The notes: a model not told the origin generated them from the letters alone. Shown: positions 1 to 11,830, counted from the stretch's first letter. The stretch is DNA of 64,000 nt from Reticulitermes speratus (GCA_021186555.1 JAJKFL010000005.1:24802635-24866634), one strand, 5' to 3'. Made by a program: numbers and translations.

Positions 1-246
1 AGCGTAAGGAAATGACGACAGAGAGCGTGGCAAGCGAGAAGACAACTGGAAACAGCGCCGGCACATCCACAGGCATCCTACTCCTTCCACCTTACCACAA
101 CTACACTTAGTAAAGCACTTCTGGGGGGGGGGGGGGAGAAGGGCACCGCAGCAGACGCTGCGGACGCACCGCAGCCTTACGGCTTATTGTGCAACCCTAT
201 TATGTAGATGAAGAGAAAGATGATTAGTTTTTTTTATTTTTCCAAG

Positions 247-416
247 TAATGCAGCACCGGTGGAATGAAATTGACAGGAAAAACTGAAGTACTCGAAGAA
301 AAAACCTGTCCCAGTACCACTTTGTCCACCTCAAATCCCACATGGACCGACCCGGGATCGAACCCGGGCCTCCGCGGTGAGAGGCCGGCGACTAACCGCC
401 TGAACCATGGCACGGC
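247..416 (-). mobile_element. tRNA-derived SINE (family C)
   Basis: Reverse copy: AACTGAAGTACTCGAAG, CAGTACCACTTTGTCCACC and CCGGGATCGAACCCGGGCC (B box), ending CGCCTGAACCATGGCACGG at the head. It is an SINE head, not a tRNA gene: the acceptor stem does not close. Confidence 0.85.
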
Positions 417-429
417 GTTCAGTAAAGCA

Positions 430-2350
430 CTTTAATGGAGAACCAAAAATTAATAATGTCCCTGTGTATTTTCCTTAGAAGAACTCGACATGGCTGGGTT
501 TAAAGAAGTGAGGTGTGATGGAAATGGAGAGGACTCAACTGCCTCAGGATGGTGCAATGGTCATTGTAATGAATATTCAGGTACCCATAAAAGGTGGAGA
601 ATTTCTTGACCACCTGAACGATACTTCGCTTGTGAAGACGAATTCAGGAGTACTGGAGTTCATTTTAAATATTTTAACACAAAGTTATACGTTTCGCTTT
701 TAAATAACCAAATTATTCCCTTCTCAGAAAATTCGATTTAGGCATTTTCCCATTACATCTCGTTCTCAAAGCACGTAACTATCCTGCATGGATATATCTG
801 TAGTAATAAATATTAAAAGGACTTAGTTACAAATACTGTGTACTTATGAACCTTTACTCCCACGTTCTACCGCAAACACACAGTAGGCGGTGAACACACG
901 AATATAAATTTCAATTCATCTTCAGCCACTCCACCCGTTTATCTCACAGTTTGCAGGAAGGTTGTAAAACCAATATAACACAAAACACAGTGTTCATAAG
1001 TTGCCGCTAGAAATTCCAATGTAATATCATTGATGGAACAGCAAAGTGGACAAGGGAAGCACAAGACACAAATAAAGCAACACACACAAAATTCAGTAAA
1101 CAAAAGCACCAACTTTAAGAGCTTCAAGTTTTCTAATATTGAAGTAGACGCGATTCTGTATCGATCTTCTAAGAGACGTCAGGGAGGTAAAAGCTGATCA
1201 AGACGTCCAAAGTGAGCGATATACAAACACGTTGTCATTTTCGTCTTGTTCAGTACTTCACAGATTCAAGCACGTATATGAAATTGCCCTTCGTTACTTC
1301 ATATTGATTCATATCTACTTACATTCGGCTATTCGTTTATGGAAGTGGTCACATAAGCTGTAAAACAGGTATTTTTACGTGTCTTCCTCGGCGGGGAGGG
1401 GAATTGGTTTGTGTGATAAACATGCTGTCTGTGACAGTGTCTCCCTTTTCCTCAATTCTTGAGGCAACTGACTGATTTTATGAAATTTGTTTTGCACTAT
1501 ATGTCATTAGAAGACAGTCCAATATCGTATTTTCCACCTTCCTACACTCAGTTATAAGAAGGTGGATGCACGAACTGTACTACGGCTGTAAAATGCAGGT
1601 CCTAACGTTATGTACCCTACTAGAATGTCGGACACTACACCACATTTGTTTATGTAATGCTCACGTAAATGTAAAATAAAAACAAGTCGGCCGTGGGGAA
1701 ACTTTTCATTTGGAATTCAGTTTTATAGATATAACTAATGGGATGCTAATTTGATATCAAAATAAATTACAAACATGCCTACAAGTTATATACAAAAACA
1801 AATTTATCTGTCAACAATAAGCACATGAAAACAACGTAAAACCTTCAGGTTAAAGGTCTATCTGACAAGTTAAAATCAATACTCAACACACAACTCTAAC
1901 AAGTGTTTCCCCATATAAAGACTGAAATTATGTATGTCTATAAACCTTAGGAAAATATACAACTTTTCCTAAGGTAATATTTTTGTAAGATGTACAACAA
2001 CAAGATGACAGCCGTGTGCAAATTTTCCTTTCCTTTTGGTCTGATAATGATACAGGTAAACAAGGAACAGTTGAAACTCGGCAGGTTGAAATTGGAACGG
2101 AGATAAATCACAAAAATACTGACACATTATATAAGAAATACTTAAGTCAACAATTACAAAAACGACGACGATACGAATCCTTCAGGTTATATCCGAAAAA
2201 TTAATACACACATAATCTACATTTACGTAATGAATTCTTCACTACAATAAAATACATTAAGAATAACACTAATACGACAGGAAATGTATACAATAGGTCT
2301 TATGAGTTCTGCTCGGCGCAGCTTGTATTTGACTTGTATGACATAATAGC
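430..2350. other. no gene seen
   Basis: AT-rich unique-looking sequence. The only recognisable piece is a decayed LINE 3' end at 585-645 (AAAGGTGGAGAATTTCTTGAC). Confidence 0.5.
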
Positions 2351-2355
2351 TGACG

Positions 2356-2625
2356 TTAATAGCAGGGTCGAAGGCGTGTGTTTGCGGCCGTTCGCTTGCT
2401 GGGGTTGTGGGTTCGAATCCCGCCGGGGACATGGATGTCTTTCTCTTATAAGCGTTGTGTGTCGCCAGGTAGAGGTCTCTGCGTCGGGTTGATCACTCAA
2501 GAGGAGTCCTATCGAGTGTGGTGTGTTTTAACTGAGTGTGATCGTGAAGCCTCGATAATGAGGAGGCCCTGGCCCACTAGGGGCTGTTGCGCCATAGAGA
2601 AAAAACTAAATTCGTGAAACTGAAA
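2356..2625 (+). mobile_element. tRNA-Leu-like SINE (family A)
   Basis: The head carries a B box, GTGGGTTCGAATCCCGCCG, at 2407. The body is shared with the copies at 8524 and 34770: AGGTAGAGGTCTCTGCG, AGGAGTCCTATCGAGTGTGG and CCCACTAGGGGCTGTTGCGC. The 5' part of the tRNA-like head is eroded here. Confidence 0.85.
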
Positions 2626-3057
2626 ATTACGTTTCATTAATTCCCCCCAAAGCTCCTTGCTATCCGCAACATTCTTCGGTGTTGTCACAAAGAAAAGATT
2701 CAAAGAAAATTAATTTATGGATGTGCAATGTGATTAGTACTGCAGTGATAAATTTCTATATCCAATACATGAACATGAAACAGGCACGTTTTACGAGTTA
2801 TTTCCGAAACTAGTATTAGCTGTATGCCAGTTTTCAGAGCCACAATTTACCCCGGGATCTACATAATCCAGAAAATCGGTTGTAACTCACCCAGCGTGCT
2901 CACATCCATTCTTAGAAACTAACCACACATAAATCTGTTGAAACAACAGCTTAAAAGTACTTTTGATTTTTGTAACAGCCTCTGATCAATCCAGTAAGTG
3001 TATGTGCTTCTTCTTATCCGAATTTATGCAACTGCCCAATCAAAACAGCTCATGGAC
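2626..3057. other. no gene seen
   Basis: Unique-looking sequence between SINE families A and C. Confidence 0.5.
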
Positions 3058-3225
3058 AGTGCCATGGCTCAGGCAGTTAATCACCGGCCTGTCAACACGG
3101 AGCCTCGGGGTTCAATCCCAGGTCAGTCCATATGGGATTTGTGGTGGACAGAGTGGCACTAGGACAGATTTCTGTCCGTGTACTTCGGTGTTCCACTGTC
3201 ACTACCACACCACCAAAGCTCCATA
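3058..3225 (+). mobile_element. tRNA-derived SINE (family C)
   Basis: Head CCATGGCTCAGGCAGTTAAT (A box) and GGGGTTCAATCCCAGGTCAG (B box), then GGGATTTGTGGTGGACAGAG and TGGCACTAGGACAG. The same order occurs at 44218 and, reversed, at 247-416. Confidence 0.85.
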
Positions 3226-3339
3226 CAGATTTATCTTTTACAGCGCCGTTAAATAATGGACGTTCAAAAACACGCCGTAAAATTGAACGTCGCAGTTCAG
3301 TGAGTAACAAATTCTGCTTGTTACTAGGAAGGTCCCGAG

Positions 3340-3470
3340 CTCCAATCTCAGTCCACTGACCGGTTATCTTTCGTGGGTTTCCTCAATTCTCCCAGCAAAA
3401 ATGCCTGAATGGTACCTCAAATTAGGCCAAAATTACCTCATTCCATATCCTTTCCTATTCAACCTACTAT
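3340..3470 (+). repeat. dispersed repeat shared with 11690-11830
   Basis: TTCGTGGGTTTCCTCAATTC, AATGCCTGAATGGTACCTCA and AATTAGGCCAAAATTACCTC align with CATTTTCGTGGTTTTCTTC, AATGCCGCCAGAGTACCTCA and GATTAGGTCACAAATACTTC at 11720-11790. Class not identified; perhaps a SINE tail. Confidence 0.5.
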
Positions 3471-3775
3471 GTAACGCAATATAATCAGGGATACTGATAG
3501 GATCATTAAATAAAACATGTTTCTGTCATAAATATTAATAAATGTGAAAAATGACAGCGGAATACAGAACCCAAATACAGTTACCTTCTAAACACATTCG
3601 TCGTAATTTTGCTTATCTCATTGCCCTTCACGTCCTTTTATTGGGGGAACAAATCTGTCATTGCAAAACGAATCACAGTAGATACACTGCAGTGACACAC
3701 ACATTATTTTTATTGTATTTCGTGAAATGGTAGCAACCTCTAGTTTACGTCACTCAAGCCGAGGCGTGAAGTTGG

Positions 3776-3836
3776 CCACTCGCGTCCATCTAGTGCCGAA
3801 GTTAAAACCGCTACTCCCCTATATACCTTCATGCCG
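3776..3836 (+). mobile_element. family B SINE tail fragment
   Basis: ACTCGCGTCCATCTAGTGCC, GAAGTTAAA, CTACTCCCC and CCTTCATG match the last 60 bp of family B in order. Confidence 0.55.
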
Positions 3837-3839
3837 CGC

Positions 3840-5680
3840 AGACGGACAGCTTTACAATTTACTACACGACAACATGGACACAGTTCGATTTGTGGTTCAC
3901 GTAAAGTAGCGATTATATTGGAACCAAAAGAACCGAAAGTAAATTCGCTGCTGCATAACGTTTACTTAGGCCCTACAAGGCAAATACCAAATTTCAGTCA
4001 GATCCGTCGCCTATATTCGGATATGAAACATGCAAATGGACAGATTCGTCATTATGTGTTAATTTCGAACACGTGCAAAGAATGTATAAAAACAGGCTGA
4101 GACTTGCTACGATTCAGATCTTCAAATTGATCCAAATTACCGGTACAAATAAAGGTAAATACCATTGGTCCAATACAATAACAAACGATCAAAAATTTAG
4201 GGTTAATATAAAAAATACAACTATACGGATATTCGAGATATAATATAAAACAAAACACGGTAAAAGGGCTTCGTTTATCCGGCACTATTGCGGAATATGT
4301 TGTGTGGATAGAACGAAATTTCAGATTGAATGGTGACTTAGAAATAATTTAACGTAACCTACGTTAAAAAGTTAAATAAAAAACTTATTCAAAAAACACT
4401 GCAAACAATAAAATATAGGAACAGCACGGTGTTTACTGCCTTCCAGACAACTGCATGTGTTAATTATGCCTCTGGAGATAGACATTATCGGGGAAAATGG
4501 GAGAAATGTAAGGCGCAATAATCTCTAGGGAAATATACGCCGTTAGATCTAAAGTGCCGCTAAACAAAGCGATGGATAAACGAACTTTTACTGTGATAAC
4601 AAATAAAATGGTAAAGTTGTCACTGTCCACGCTATGAAGGCACATAGTGGAAGCAGGTATAGCTCCACTAATTCTTAATTTCGGCATTAGACGGAAGTGA
4701 GTAGTCAAATTCAAGCCCCACCCGTTTTACCCTCAGGGAAAGAGGCGGGGTGGGCCCTGCGGCCGGTATGGACATTCTGGAGTAAAGTCCCTGCCGGTAA
4801 ACGAACCCCAGTTATTCCAGCCAGTGGCCGAGCCACTATAACGACTGTGCTATTCCGCCTCCCATTGTAATGTTATAAGATACTGAAAACAAGTTCAAAT
4901 TTTTAACAAACATTAGTAATTAAAAAGTACAAAAACATTCAGAAAATGAAAGCCGTATAATACTGCAAGATTCTAGCAACTTGTCTTTATTCCACGCGCT
5001 ACAGAGTCATCCGTTTGCATTACTAGGAGCATTAAAACCTATACACTCTAATCCTCTGGAGTCCTAAACCGGCTTACTACAAAAGCGAAACCTTTTAAAC
5101 TTGTTTTAATATTTAATGTCGTATCTAACACCGTTCGTACAGAACGCAAGTAATCTGCACTGCGCAGTACGGTAAGAGGCAGAGCTGCTGCCTCCGCGAC
5201 TAACACTATGAAGGCAAATACAGCCCCGGGAAAAGGTGCGTACGTGTGAACCCCTAATCCGGTCCGGAACAAAAGTATCGCTCCCCACACTCGAACTCCG
5301 GTAGCCCGGATCGCAGGCAATAATTTCGACATATTCTGAATGTTTTCTTTCATAAAACTTTCTGCATTTATATGGCCCAAGGGCAGAAACCAATATTTTA
5401 TATTGAGATGTCCGCTATTAACTTATTTAAAAGACAACGAAGTTACGCCAGTCCTGTATGAAACATTCTTATAGAAGGTAAGAAAAGGCTGAGCATATAA
5501 GGGCATAATGTCGTAGTGATGTTTCTGTTTTTATTTGGTAACATGTTTCGATCAACCTTGATCATTACTAGTTATGTCCACGGCATTAAGTCTTTATATC
5601 ACCATATAACACAACCGGATGCCTAACATAAAGGCTGAGCATAATTAGACATGGCAGCAAAAACCAACAAATTCGCAAGT
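3840..5680. other. no gene seen
   Basis: Apart from the SINE relic at 4630-4860 nothing is recognised. A CpG-dense 110-codon ORF on the minus strand at 5048-5380 has no signature I know. Part of a foldback-like sequence (GGTAACATGTTTCGATCAAC) is at 5536. Confidence 0.5.
4630..4860 (-). mobile_element. diverged family B-like SINE
   Basis: TATAGCTCCACTAATTCTTAA, CCCCACCCGTTTTACCCTCAG and GGGGTGGGCCCTGCGGCCGG follow the reverse order of family B. The reverse head ends GACTGTGCTATTCCGCCT. It may be a related subfamily. Confidence 0.6.
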
Positions 5681-5682
5681 GA

Positions 5683-5952
5683 ATGAAAGTATATTATAAA
5701 CACAGTATATCTCCTACATGTTTCGGCCACTCACGTGGCCATCCTCAGGGAGGTGCGTTACAAAGGATGGATACATCGAGATATTAAAAAAAGTTTGTGA
5801 GCCAATATACAGACGTAAAATACTAAGTTTTAAAAATACGTGGTTTAAAATACACACATATAATACTTTGTAACGCACCTCCCTCAGGATGGCTACATGA
5901 GTGGCCGAAACATGTAGGAGATATATGTTTATAATACATTCTCATACACTTA
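5683..5952. repeat. foldback element (same family as 46140 and 34148)
   Basis: Left arm CTCCTACATGTTTCGGCCAC and CATCCTCAGGGAGGTGCG; right arm CGCACCTCCCTCAGGATGG and GTGGCCGAAACATGTAGGAG. Outer arms pair through TATATTATAAACA / TGTTTATAATACA. The spacer is about 90 bp. Confidence 0.88.
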
Positions 5953-6225
5953 TGTCAAGCACGCGGTAGCGCACTTGGTTGAGATTGCGGGTTCGATTCC
6001 TGATAGTGTCACTGAAATTTTTCATTGACATGATCCTTCCGGCCGCAGTATGGCCCTGAGTTCGACTCACTCTCTAACAGAAATGAGAACCAGGAATATT
6101 TCCTGGGGGTAAAGACGACCGGTGCGTAGAGCTGACTACCTTATCACCTTCATGTGCCAATTGTCTTGAAATCTGGGAGCCTCAACCTCCTGGAACCCTC
6201 AGGGCATGTACAGGGATTGCTTTAG
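5953..6225 (+). mobile_element. tRNA-derived SINE (family D)
   Basis: Head GCGGTAGCGCACTTGGTTG and B box GCGGGTTCGATTCC, then GGCCGCAGTATGGCCCTGAG and AGGAATATTTCCTGGGGGTA, ending GGGAGCCTCAACCTCCTGGA. The reverse copy at 50262 shares each block. Confidence 0.82.
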
Positions 6226-6232
6226 CTTTTTT

Positions 6233-6303
6233 ACATTTATGTGCATTTGTTGATTTTGCTACCATATCTAATTGCTCAATGCACGGTTATGGATCGTTTA
6301 AAG
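6233..6303 (+). repeat. terminal fragment of the foldback family
   Basis: TGTGCATTTGTTGATTTTGC, TACCATATCTAATTGCTCAA and ATGCACGGTTATGGATCG match 46483-46540 and the reverse of 15641-15700. Confidence 0.7.
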
Positions 6304-7452
6304 TTCAGAATAATATTTGGATGTAAAAAAACAAAGTAACAAGCAGACAGAGAACACTGTTTAGTGCTGGGCTCCGTAATTTGTACTGCTGAAATATTAT
6401 TACCGAGGTCAAATAAGGCGAAACGTTGGAGAAACAAGCAGCATGCATGGGGAAGCTGGGGGGACTTGGAAGTGGACACAAGAATGGAAAATGTACTTTA
6501 CATGTGACAGGATAGACTAGAATAAACTGGCTCACGAAAGGGTGCCATGGAGTGTTTTGACAGTAGGGTAATAAACTTCCGGGTCTCATAAAGACAGGTA
6601 ATTTTTTGATCAGCTACGGGGTCCTCAACTTTTCAAAAATGGTCTGTGCACTATGCAGTTAAGAATTCATTTGGTAATTTTGCAACACCGACTGCTGGCC
6701 CTGAAAGCAGTTTATTTTGCAAGCCTCCACTTTCGCGTTTCCGAGGAGTTGTAACTTGGCACCGGAAAGTGTGTCTTCTACTAAAACACTGTTACTTCGT
6801 TTCCGATAACAATGAGGTTCTGCTGACGCTGCGTTCGCAACTGTCAGTGACATCAAAATAAAGCGGACGTCACTGAAGTGGAAAACACAAATTAAGTAAG
6901 CTCAAAACTTACAGCATGGACATAAGCGACACATGTAGTTAAACCTAAAAATGCGACTTTGCAATTCGGCTTAAAACTCGTTTGTTTTCATACTTCACTC
7001 TTATTCCTGAGGACTTTTTGCTAATTAAAATCGAATAACTCTACTTTAGAGTTGAAACCAATATCAAGATTTGAAAATTAAATTTTAAAAAAGCACACAG
7101 AAACAAGGTAAAACAAATGCAGGAAGTCTCTGTAGGGGTGATAAATTTAATGAAATCAAAATGCAGCATTAATTTGGCTACAGTGTTTACAAGAGGTCCG
7201 CAATGGTCGAAATTTGTTACGTCAGCATCAGGCGGCCCTGAATCGCATTACACGCTGCCATTAGAAACTCCAGACGAACTGCAAGCTCTGCACAAGTTAG
7301 AAAGTAGCGTGAAGGTCTGCACGGACAGAAATTTTAGAATTTCACCCGGCTCGGCCCGAGAAACTTTCGGTCAAACTCCAAGTTTACCTTCAAATGTGTT
7401 GATCCCCAACCGTCAGAAGTCCGACTTCCTCCTCTTATTCCAACTAACTGAA
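6304..7452. other. no gene seen
   Basis: Unique-looking sequence. An ORF from 7117 runs into the LINE fragment at 7453 and owes part of its length to it. Confidence 0.5.
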
Positions 7453-7575
7453 TGGAGCAGAGTACTTCTTGAGAAGCTAATAGGTCCTCAGCTACCTAAG
7501 AAATTCCCCGCATTTTACGGAACCCGAAGGTTCATTACCGCATTTACAAGCGCCCGCCACCTGCCCCTATCCTGA
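7453..7575 (-). mobile_element. 5'-truncated RTE LINE 3' end
   Basis: Read on the plus strand it gives [13 protein letters not shown] and [20 protein letters not shown], which is the reverse complement of the 3' end of the LINE at 38505-41460. A short AACTAAC tail flanks it at 7442-7449. Homology stops near 7575. Confidence 0.75.
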
Positions 7576-8425
7576 GCCCGAGCCTTGTGAAATGTTTCGT
7601 AACATCGTAAGTTCTTAGGGTGAGGAGTTTTTAGCACTTCGCCCAACCCCCAAGCTGGAGGACCACCCCTTGTCGGCTGTGCGCGACTGCTTATTCAATA
7701 TATTCGCAGCTACCCTCCATATCCGGAGACCGTTCCTCCATCCTCAACCTGAGGAAGCGCCATGCCGTAGTGACAGGGACCCACTTATCATGACCTCTTT
7801 CGAGCCATATTTATTCACACGAGTATACAACGTGTCCTGATTGTCGTGTCATTCATATGTTTTATCCATGCATTAATGTCAATCCTTGAATGAAATATTT
7901 AACGACGCATTAAGCAGATCAAGAACTACTTTGGCACTTGAGGGAAGGTACACAGATGTCGGACGCCAAATGTGTAAGGTCTTATCTCGAACTACGAGTA
8001 TTTCTGGGAGGGGACACATATTTCCAAGAAAGTCCAGTTGTTTTGTTTGTTTCCGTAGCCCGATCGAACACAGTTTCCCACGCATTCCTTAAATAAATTC
8101 TCAGCTCACCACATTCCATGCACAAGCAGTCTCATTGCAATTCGCTGGTCGTATCGCACCAGACAAGTAGCGTCACAGATCTCTGTGCCAGTTGTTAAGT
8201 TTCTGTTATGTCATGGACCTAACACAAGCGCAATTACAAACAATTTTTTTTAAGAAAAAAGAACGACCCGAGATACCCGAAAAGTTTTACATTATACTTG
8301 ATCAATATCATCTAAACTACTCCCAAACCTGGCCAGAACATTTTATCCATTATTTCTGCTAGCAGGCCCAGGCCGGCAACCGGATTGGGTCGATGCCTGA
8401 TGGCCAGGCCCATGACTGTGCAGAC
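7576..8425. other. no gene seen; possible unclassified repeat at 7630-7800
   Basis: A GC-richer segment (CCCAAGCTGGAGGACCACCC to CACCATGCCG-like sequence) abuts the LINE fragment. It has the look of a dispersed repeat, but no second copy exists in the window. Confidence 0.35.
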
Positions 8426-8523
8426 GTCTAAAGCAGTGGTGTGCATCCTGAGATCCAGGACCCTTTTATAAATGGCCCGTGGAGACTTTAGTTGCTTCAG
8501 ATTCTAATGAGCATCAGCCTCAT

Positions 8524-8788
8524 TTTATTCCCCCCATGGCTCGACAGCCCCTTGGGAGGCCTAGGCCGCCTCATGTTTCGACGCTTCACGATCACACGTT
8601 TAGACACACCACACTCGGTAGGACTCCTCTGGACGAGGGACCAGCTCGTCGCAGAGACCTCTACCTGACAACACACAAGACTCACAACAGACAGACATCC
8701 ATGCCCCCGGTGGGATTCGAACCCACAAACCTAGTAAGCGAGCGGCCGCAGACCCACGCCTTAGACCGCGCGGCCACTGGGATCGGCA
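8524..8788 (-). mobile_element. tRNA-Leu-like SINE (family A), full length with TSD
   Basis: On the minus strand the head GTGGCCGCGCGGTCTAAGGC resembles the A box of tRNA-Leu, and GTGGGTTCGAATCCCACCG is the B box. A 12-bp target duplication, CATCAGCCTCAT, flanks it at 8512-8523 and 8789-8800. It is nested in the hAT-like element 8434-9405. Confidence 0.92.
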
Positions 8789-8975
8789 CATCAGCCTCAT
8801 ACAAATCTACAATCTATAACATTTTCACTGGTAATAACCCTAAACTGTTAACTTTTCAACAAACAGATGGGCACTTATACTATGGAGTGAAGACAGGCAA
8901 CACTGTAAATATTACGTAACGGTCTTTCACTTCACTTCATTTAGTCAAACCTTTTTTACCGATGGGTGTAGAGGG

Positions 8976-9200
8976 TAACAGGCCATGAAGGCCCAGAGGG
9001 AGAGTGGAGGTATAACTCTACTCGTTCTTTAACCTCGGCGCCAGATGGGGATGGGTGGTCAACGCCACGCCCCGGACGCTTTACCCCCGGCAAAGAAACC
9101 CGGTACCCACTGTATAGGAGGCTGGATTGGCCCCAAGGCCAGTCTGTATGTGTGCGGAAATTCTCGCCCCAACCGGGATTCGATCCCCGGACCGTCCAAC
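8976..9200 (-). mobile_element. tRNA-derived SINE (family B)
   Basis: Tail GGCCATGAAGGCCCAGAGGG at 8980, B box GGGATTCGATCCCCGG (reverse) at 9176. The very end of the head is missing. It is nested in the hAT-like element 8434-9405. Confidence 0.88.
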
Positions 9201-9413
9201 AGTCTTTCAAAAAATTGAAAATTTTTCTTTACAAATTCGTACGTTCGTTATTGAAGGCTGAGATATATAATACAAATATACGAATAAGGCGAATACAATT
9301 CGATGTTTTAATATACTGATATTGTGTTTTAAACCCCTTTGTGGCATTTCGAGAAATCACTTGAGTCTCGAGCGGTCCGCGGTTAAAAAACGTAGAGCAC
9401 CACTGCTCCAAAG

Positions 9414-11254
9414 CAAGTGATTTACTTCATGGAATAAACATTTCAGCACCAACTAGCGCCCCACGCTTTGATCGTACGTAACTTCAGCAGTCAAACGTGA
9501 GATTTGAGGTTCTCACGGCGATGAAGAGCGCTGTCTTCTGGCACGTGGAGCGGTGGCTGTGTAGAGAGGCACCCAAGATTTTGATAAACCGCTCGAACAG
9601 AAGGCTCGCGGGCTCACTGCATATCTGTGCTTGTCTGTGACATCCTAATGTACAAACGTGCCTTCAAATGGACCGATCGCCCATCAGACGAGCCCCATGG
9701 AATTCTTAAAGTTTAAATTTAACAAAAGCTAACGCATAAAGGGGTGGTCGTGTCCGTCCAAGCGTTATCATGCTTCACTTTGGGAACTCTGGGCATATTT
9801 TGATAAATAGGGAATTTACTGGCCCCTCAAAATCCAACCTCAGTGTCCTTGTCACGAGGGGTGGGCAACAGAAGTAGGGAACTGCTCGCTAGGACGAAGT
9901 ACGACGGGGATTTATCCGCAGGACTGCTACGGTAGTTGAGAAGGCCTGGTGAGAATCCTGAAAATGACTACTGAGGTTCTGGTAAGGGCAGGAGGGGCTC
10001 GTTAGACGTCGTAAAGCCAGCCCTCCTAGTGGAGTAAACCCTAAACAAATCTAGGATACTGTGGGCCAATCCCCCTCACATGCGAAATTGTTGTTAATTA
10101 CAAACAACTCTCTACACCTACTGGCAGAAGAGATTCGACAAAGTGATAGAGTGGGAATTTACTGATATCTGTCACAGACTCTGAACTCCTACAAAATAAA
10201 CCCCACGCATTCAAAATTAATGTGCTCCTTTCAGCTACGGTCCCATTTATTTTTTGCTGTAGGACCTCGGCACTGCAGCCTCCAACAGGCTAATTCTTAC
10301 TGCCCCTGAATACACGTTCTTGTTTAACGTTACTCCAAACAACGTTGTGTCACTTTAACGCTGAAAAATCTGTGACCAAAGATTCAGTAAACGTTGGCGA
10401 AAGTCGGATCAACGTTGTTTTCACTGGCAGCTGACGAATTTTCAGAGGCCAGAATCTCGGTTATTCTAATTAATTCTTAACGTAAAAATCCTCCGTTCTA
10501 CGTCGTTTCTCTCTACGTTGCCATTTTCAGGACCCCAATGTTAAACGAGGACTTACTGCAGTATGCAACAATGGTTGAAGGAATGACAGGGAGAAACTGA
10601 AGTACTCAAAGATAAAGCTACTCCAGTGCCACTCTGTCCACCGCAATGCTCGACGTACAGCCATCCGATCCATTTGCTGGCTAGATTTCATCCTGTTGGA
10701 GAATAATTGTTCCCCACTCTCTGCCTTCCTCTAAATTATGAGTAAAGAGCTGACTATATGCAGGCCATACATTCATGGCTCTAGTGACGTCAATGCCGTG
10801 CGTTCGTTGACAGCACATGCGATAGCTGTGAATAAAACAACCGCCGCATGCAAACAATTCTATCGGACCTAACTTCCGATATTCTGTTATCGACCAAATA
10901 TACCGTAGATATAATAATCAGGATAGGCATAATTAGAAACGGGGAACACGGAGAATATCTTGAAATGCCACAAGGTGGACACGATGGGCAAAAACATGAA
11001 TACGTTCGTAGCAATGAAGGAAAACAAAGAAACTCCGTTGTATGCTACAGAAGAAAACTGTCGTTCTAAAATGAGGCAAACATTATATATGTGAGAAAAA
11101 TAATGGAATAACAAACGGAAATTACATTCAAGAAGACGCTAAGAGATATTATATTCTGGAAATTCCTGCCACCATTCAGTTCTTACCATCTATCCAAAGG
11201 CCTAAAGATTTAAAACGTACATAACCTGTTGCTGATATGGAAGTTAAACTAGAT
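9414..11254. other. no gene seen
   Basis: Unique-looking, moderately CpG-rich. Only the family C SINE fragment at 10568-10650 is recognised. Confidence 0.5.
10568..10650 (-). mobile_element. family C SINE, 3' fragment
   Basis: GGGAGAAACTGAAGTACTC and CAGTGCCACTCTGTCCACCG match 271-345 of the window. The head is absent. Confidence 0.7.
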
Positions 11255-11590
11255 CTGTCAATTTGAAGGGAAAAAACCGGAGATTCAAGGCGTTCAAGAA
11301 CAGCATGCTGAGGAGAATGCATGGGTCTAAAAGAGAAGTAACAAGAGCGTGAAGAAAATTACAATGAACACCTTTATAAGACTGCGCTCTTCTGGGATAT
11401 TGCGCGGCGTCGTGTGGTAACTGTTTACAATTACCACACGACGCCGCGTAACATCCCAGAAGAGCGCAGATCTCATCAACATCGCGGCGGAAGCCTGAAA
11501 TCAAGGTTAGAACACCTTTATAATTTTTACTGTTCAGTAGCACTACTCAGGCGATCAAATCAAGATGAATGTGGCTGGATGCACATGCAC
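11255..11590 (+). mobile_element. RTE LINE relic interrupted by a palindromic insertion
   Basis: Positions 11295-11379 match the LINE segment corresponding to 41010-41090 of the large copy (LRRMHGSKREVTRA). The match resumes at 11524 (ATCAAATCAAGATGAATGTGG, compare 41117). In between sits a 130-bp insertion flanked by a perfect 14-bp duplication. Confidence 0.65.
11380..11509. mobile_element. 130-bp palindrome-bearing element with 14-bp TSD
   Basis: GCTCTTCTGGGATATTGCG and GGCGTCGTGTGGTAA pair with TTACCACACGACGCC and ACATCCCAGAAGAGC around a 10-base loop. A tail CGCGGCGGAAGCCTGAAATC follows, also found at 14792. GAACACCTTTATAA is perfectly duplicated at 11366-11379 and 11510-11523, splitting a LINE relic. 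Confidence 0.85.
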
Positions 11591-11689
11591 GATCTGTGGC
11601 AGAGCTGAGAAATACACAAAAAGCTTTAGCCGGGAACGAGAAGCAAGCTCTAACGCTTCTGACTTGCATTCGGAAAGTGTCCTGTTCAC

Positions 11690-11830
11690 ATCTCGGCCGA
11701 GACACCGACTAATGTGATCCACATTTTCGTGGTTTTCTTCGGTCCCTCCGGACAAATGCCGCCAGAGTACCTCAGATTAGGTCACAAATACTTCCTTCCA
11801 TGTCCTTCACGCCTCACTATTCCGCACTTT
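11690..11830 (+). repeat. dispersed repeat shared with 3340-3470
   Basis: Second copy of the repeat described at 3340. It follows the LINE relic and ends before the duplicated ATAACTAGTTATT motifs at 11831-11862. Confidence 0.5.

Larger units (their letters stand above)
8434..9405. mobile_element. hAT-like non-autonomous element with two nested SINEs
   Basis: Termini CAGTGGTG at 8434 and CACCACTG ending at 9405 form an inverted pair. The flanking octamers GTCTAAAG (8426-8433) and CTCCAAAG (9406-9413) match at six of eight positions, as expected for an old 8-bp hAT duplication. Inside sit SINEs at 8524-8788 and 8976-9200. Confidence 0.65.

Noticed and set aside
340-415. tRNA gene in reverse with a good B box
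   Set aside because: The A and B boxes belong to a family C SINE head. The acceptor stem does not close and the body continues past the tRNA part. The same holds for the heads at 8701, 12355, 49247 and 58535.
5048-5380. 110-codon CpG-rich minus-strand ORF with a hydrophobic stretch
   Set aside because: No homologue recognised, overlapping alternative frame also open, no flanking gene signals.
5690-5952. CRISPR-like or microRNA hairpin interpretation of the inverted repeats
   Set aside because: The arms belong to dispersed foldback elements. There is no regular spacer array, and the hairpins are far longer than a microRNA precursor.
7117-7575. 152-codon plus-strand ORF
   Set aside because: Its C-terminal third is reverse-strand LINE sequence; the N-terminal part is unrecognised. 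A chimera by chance.
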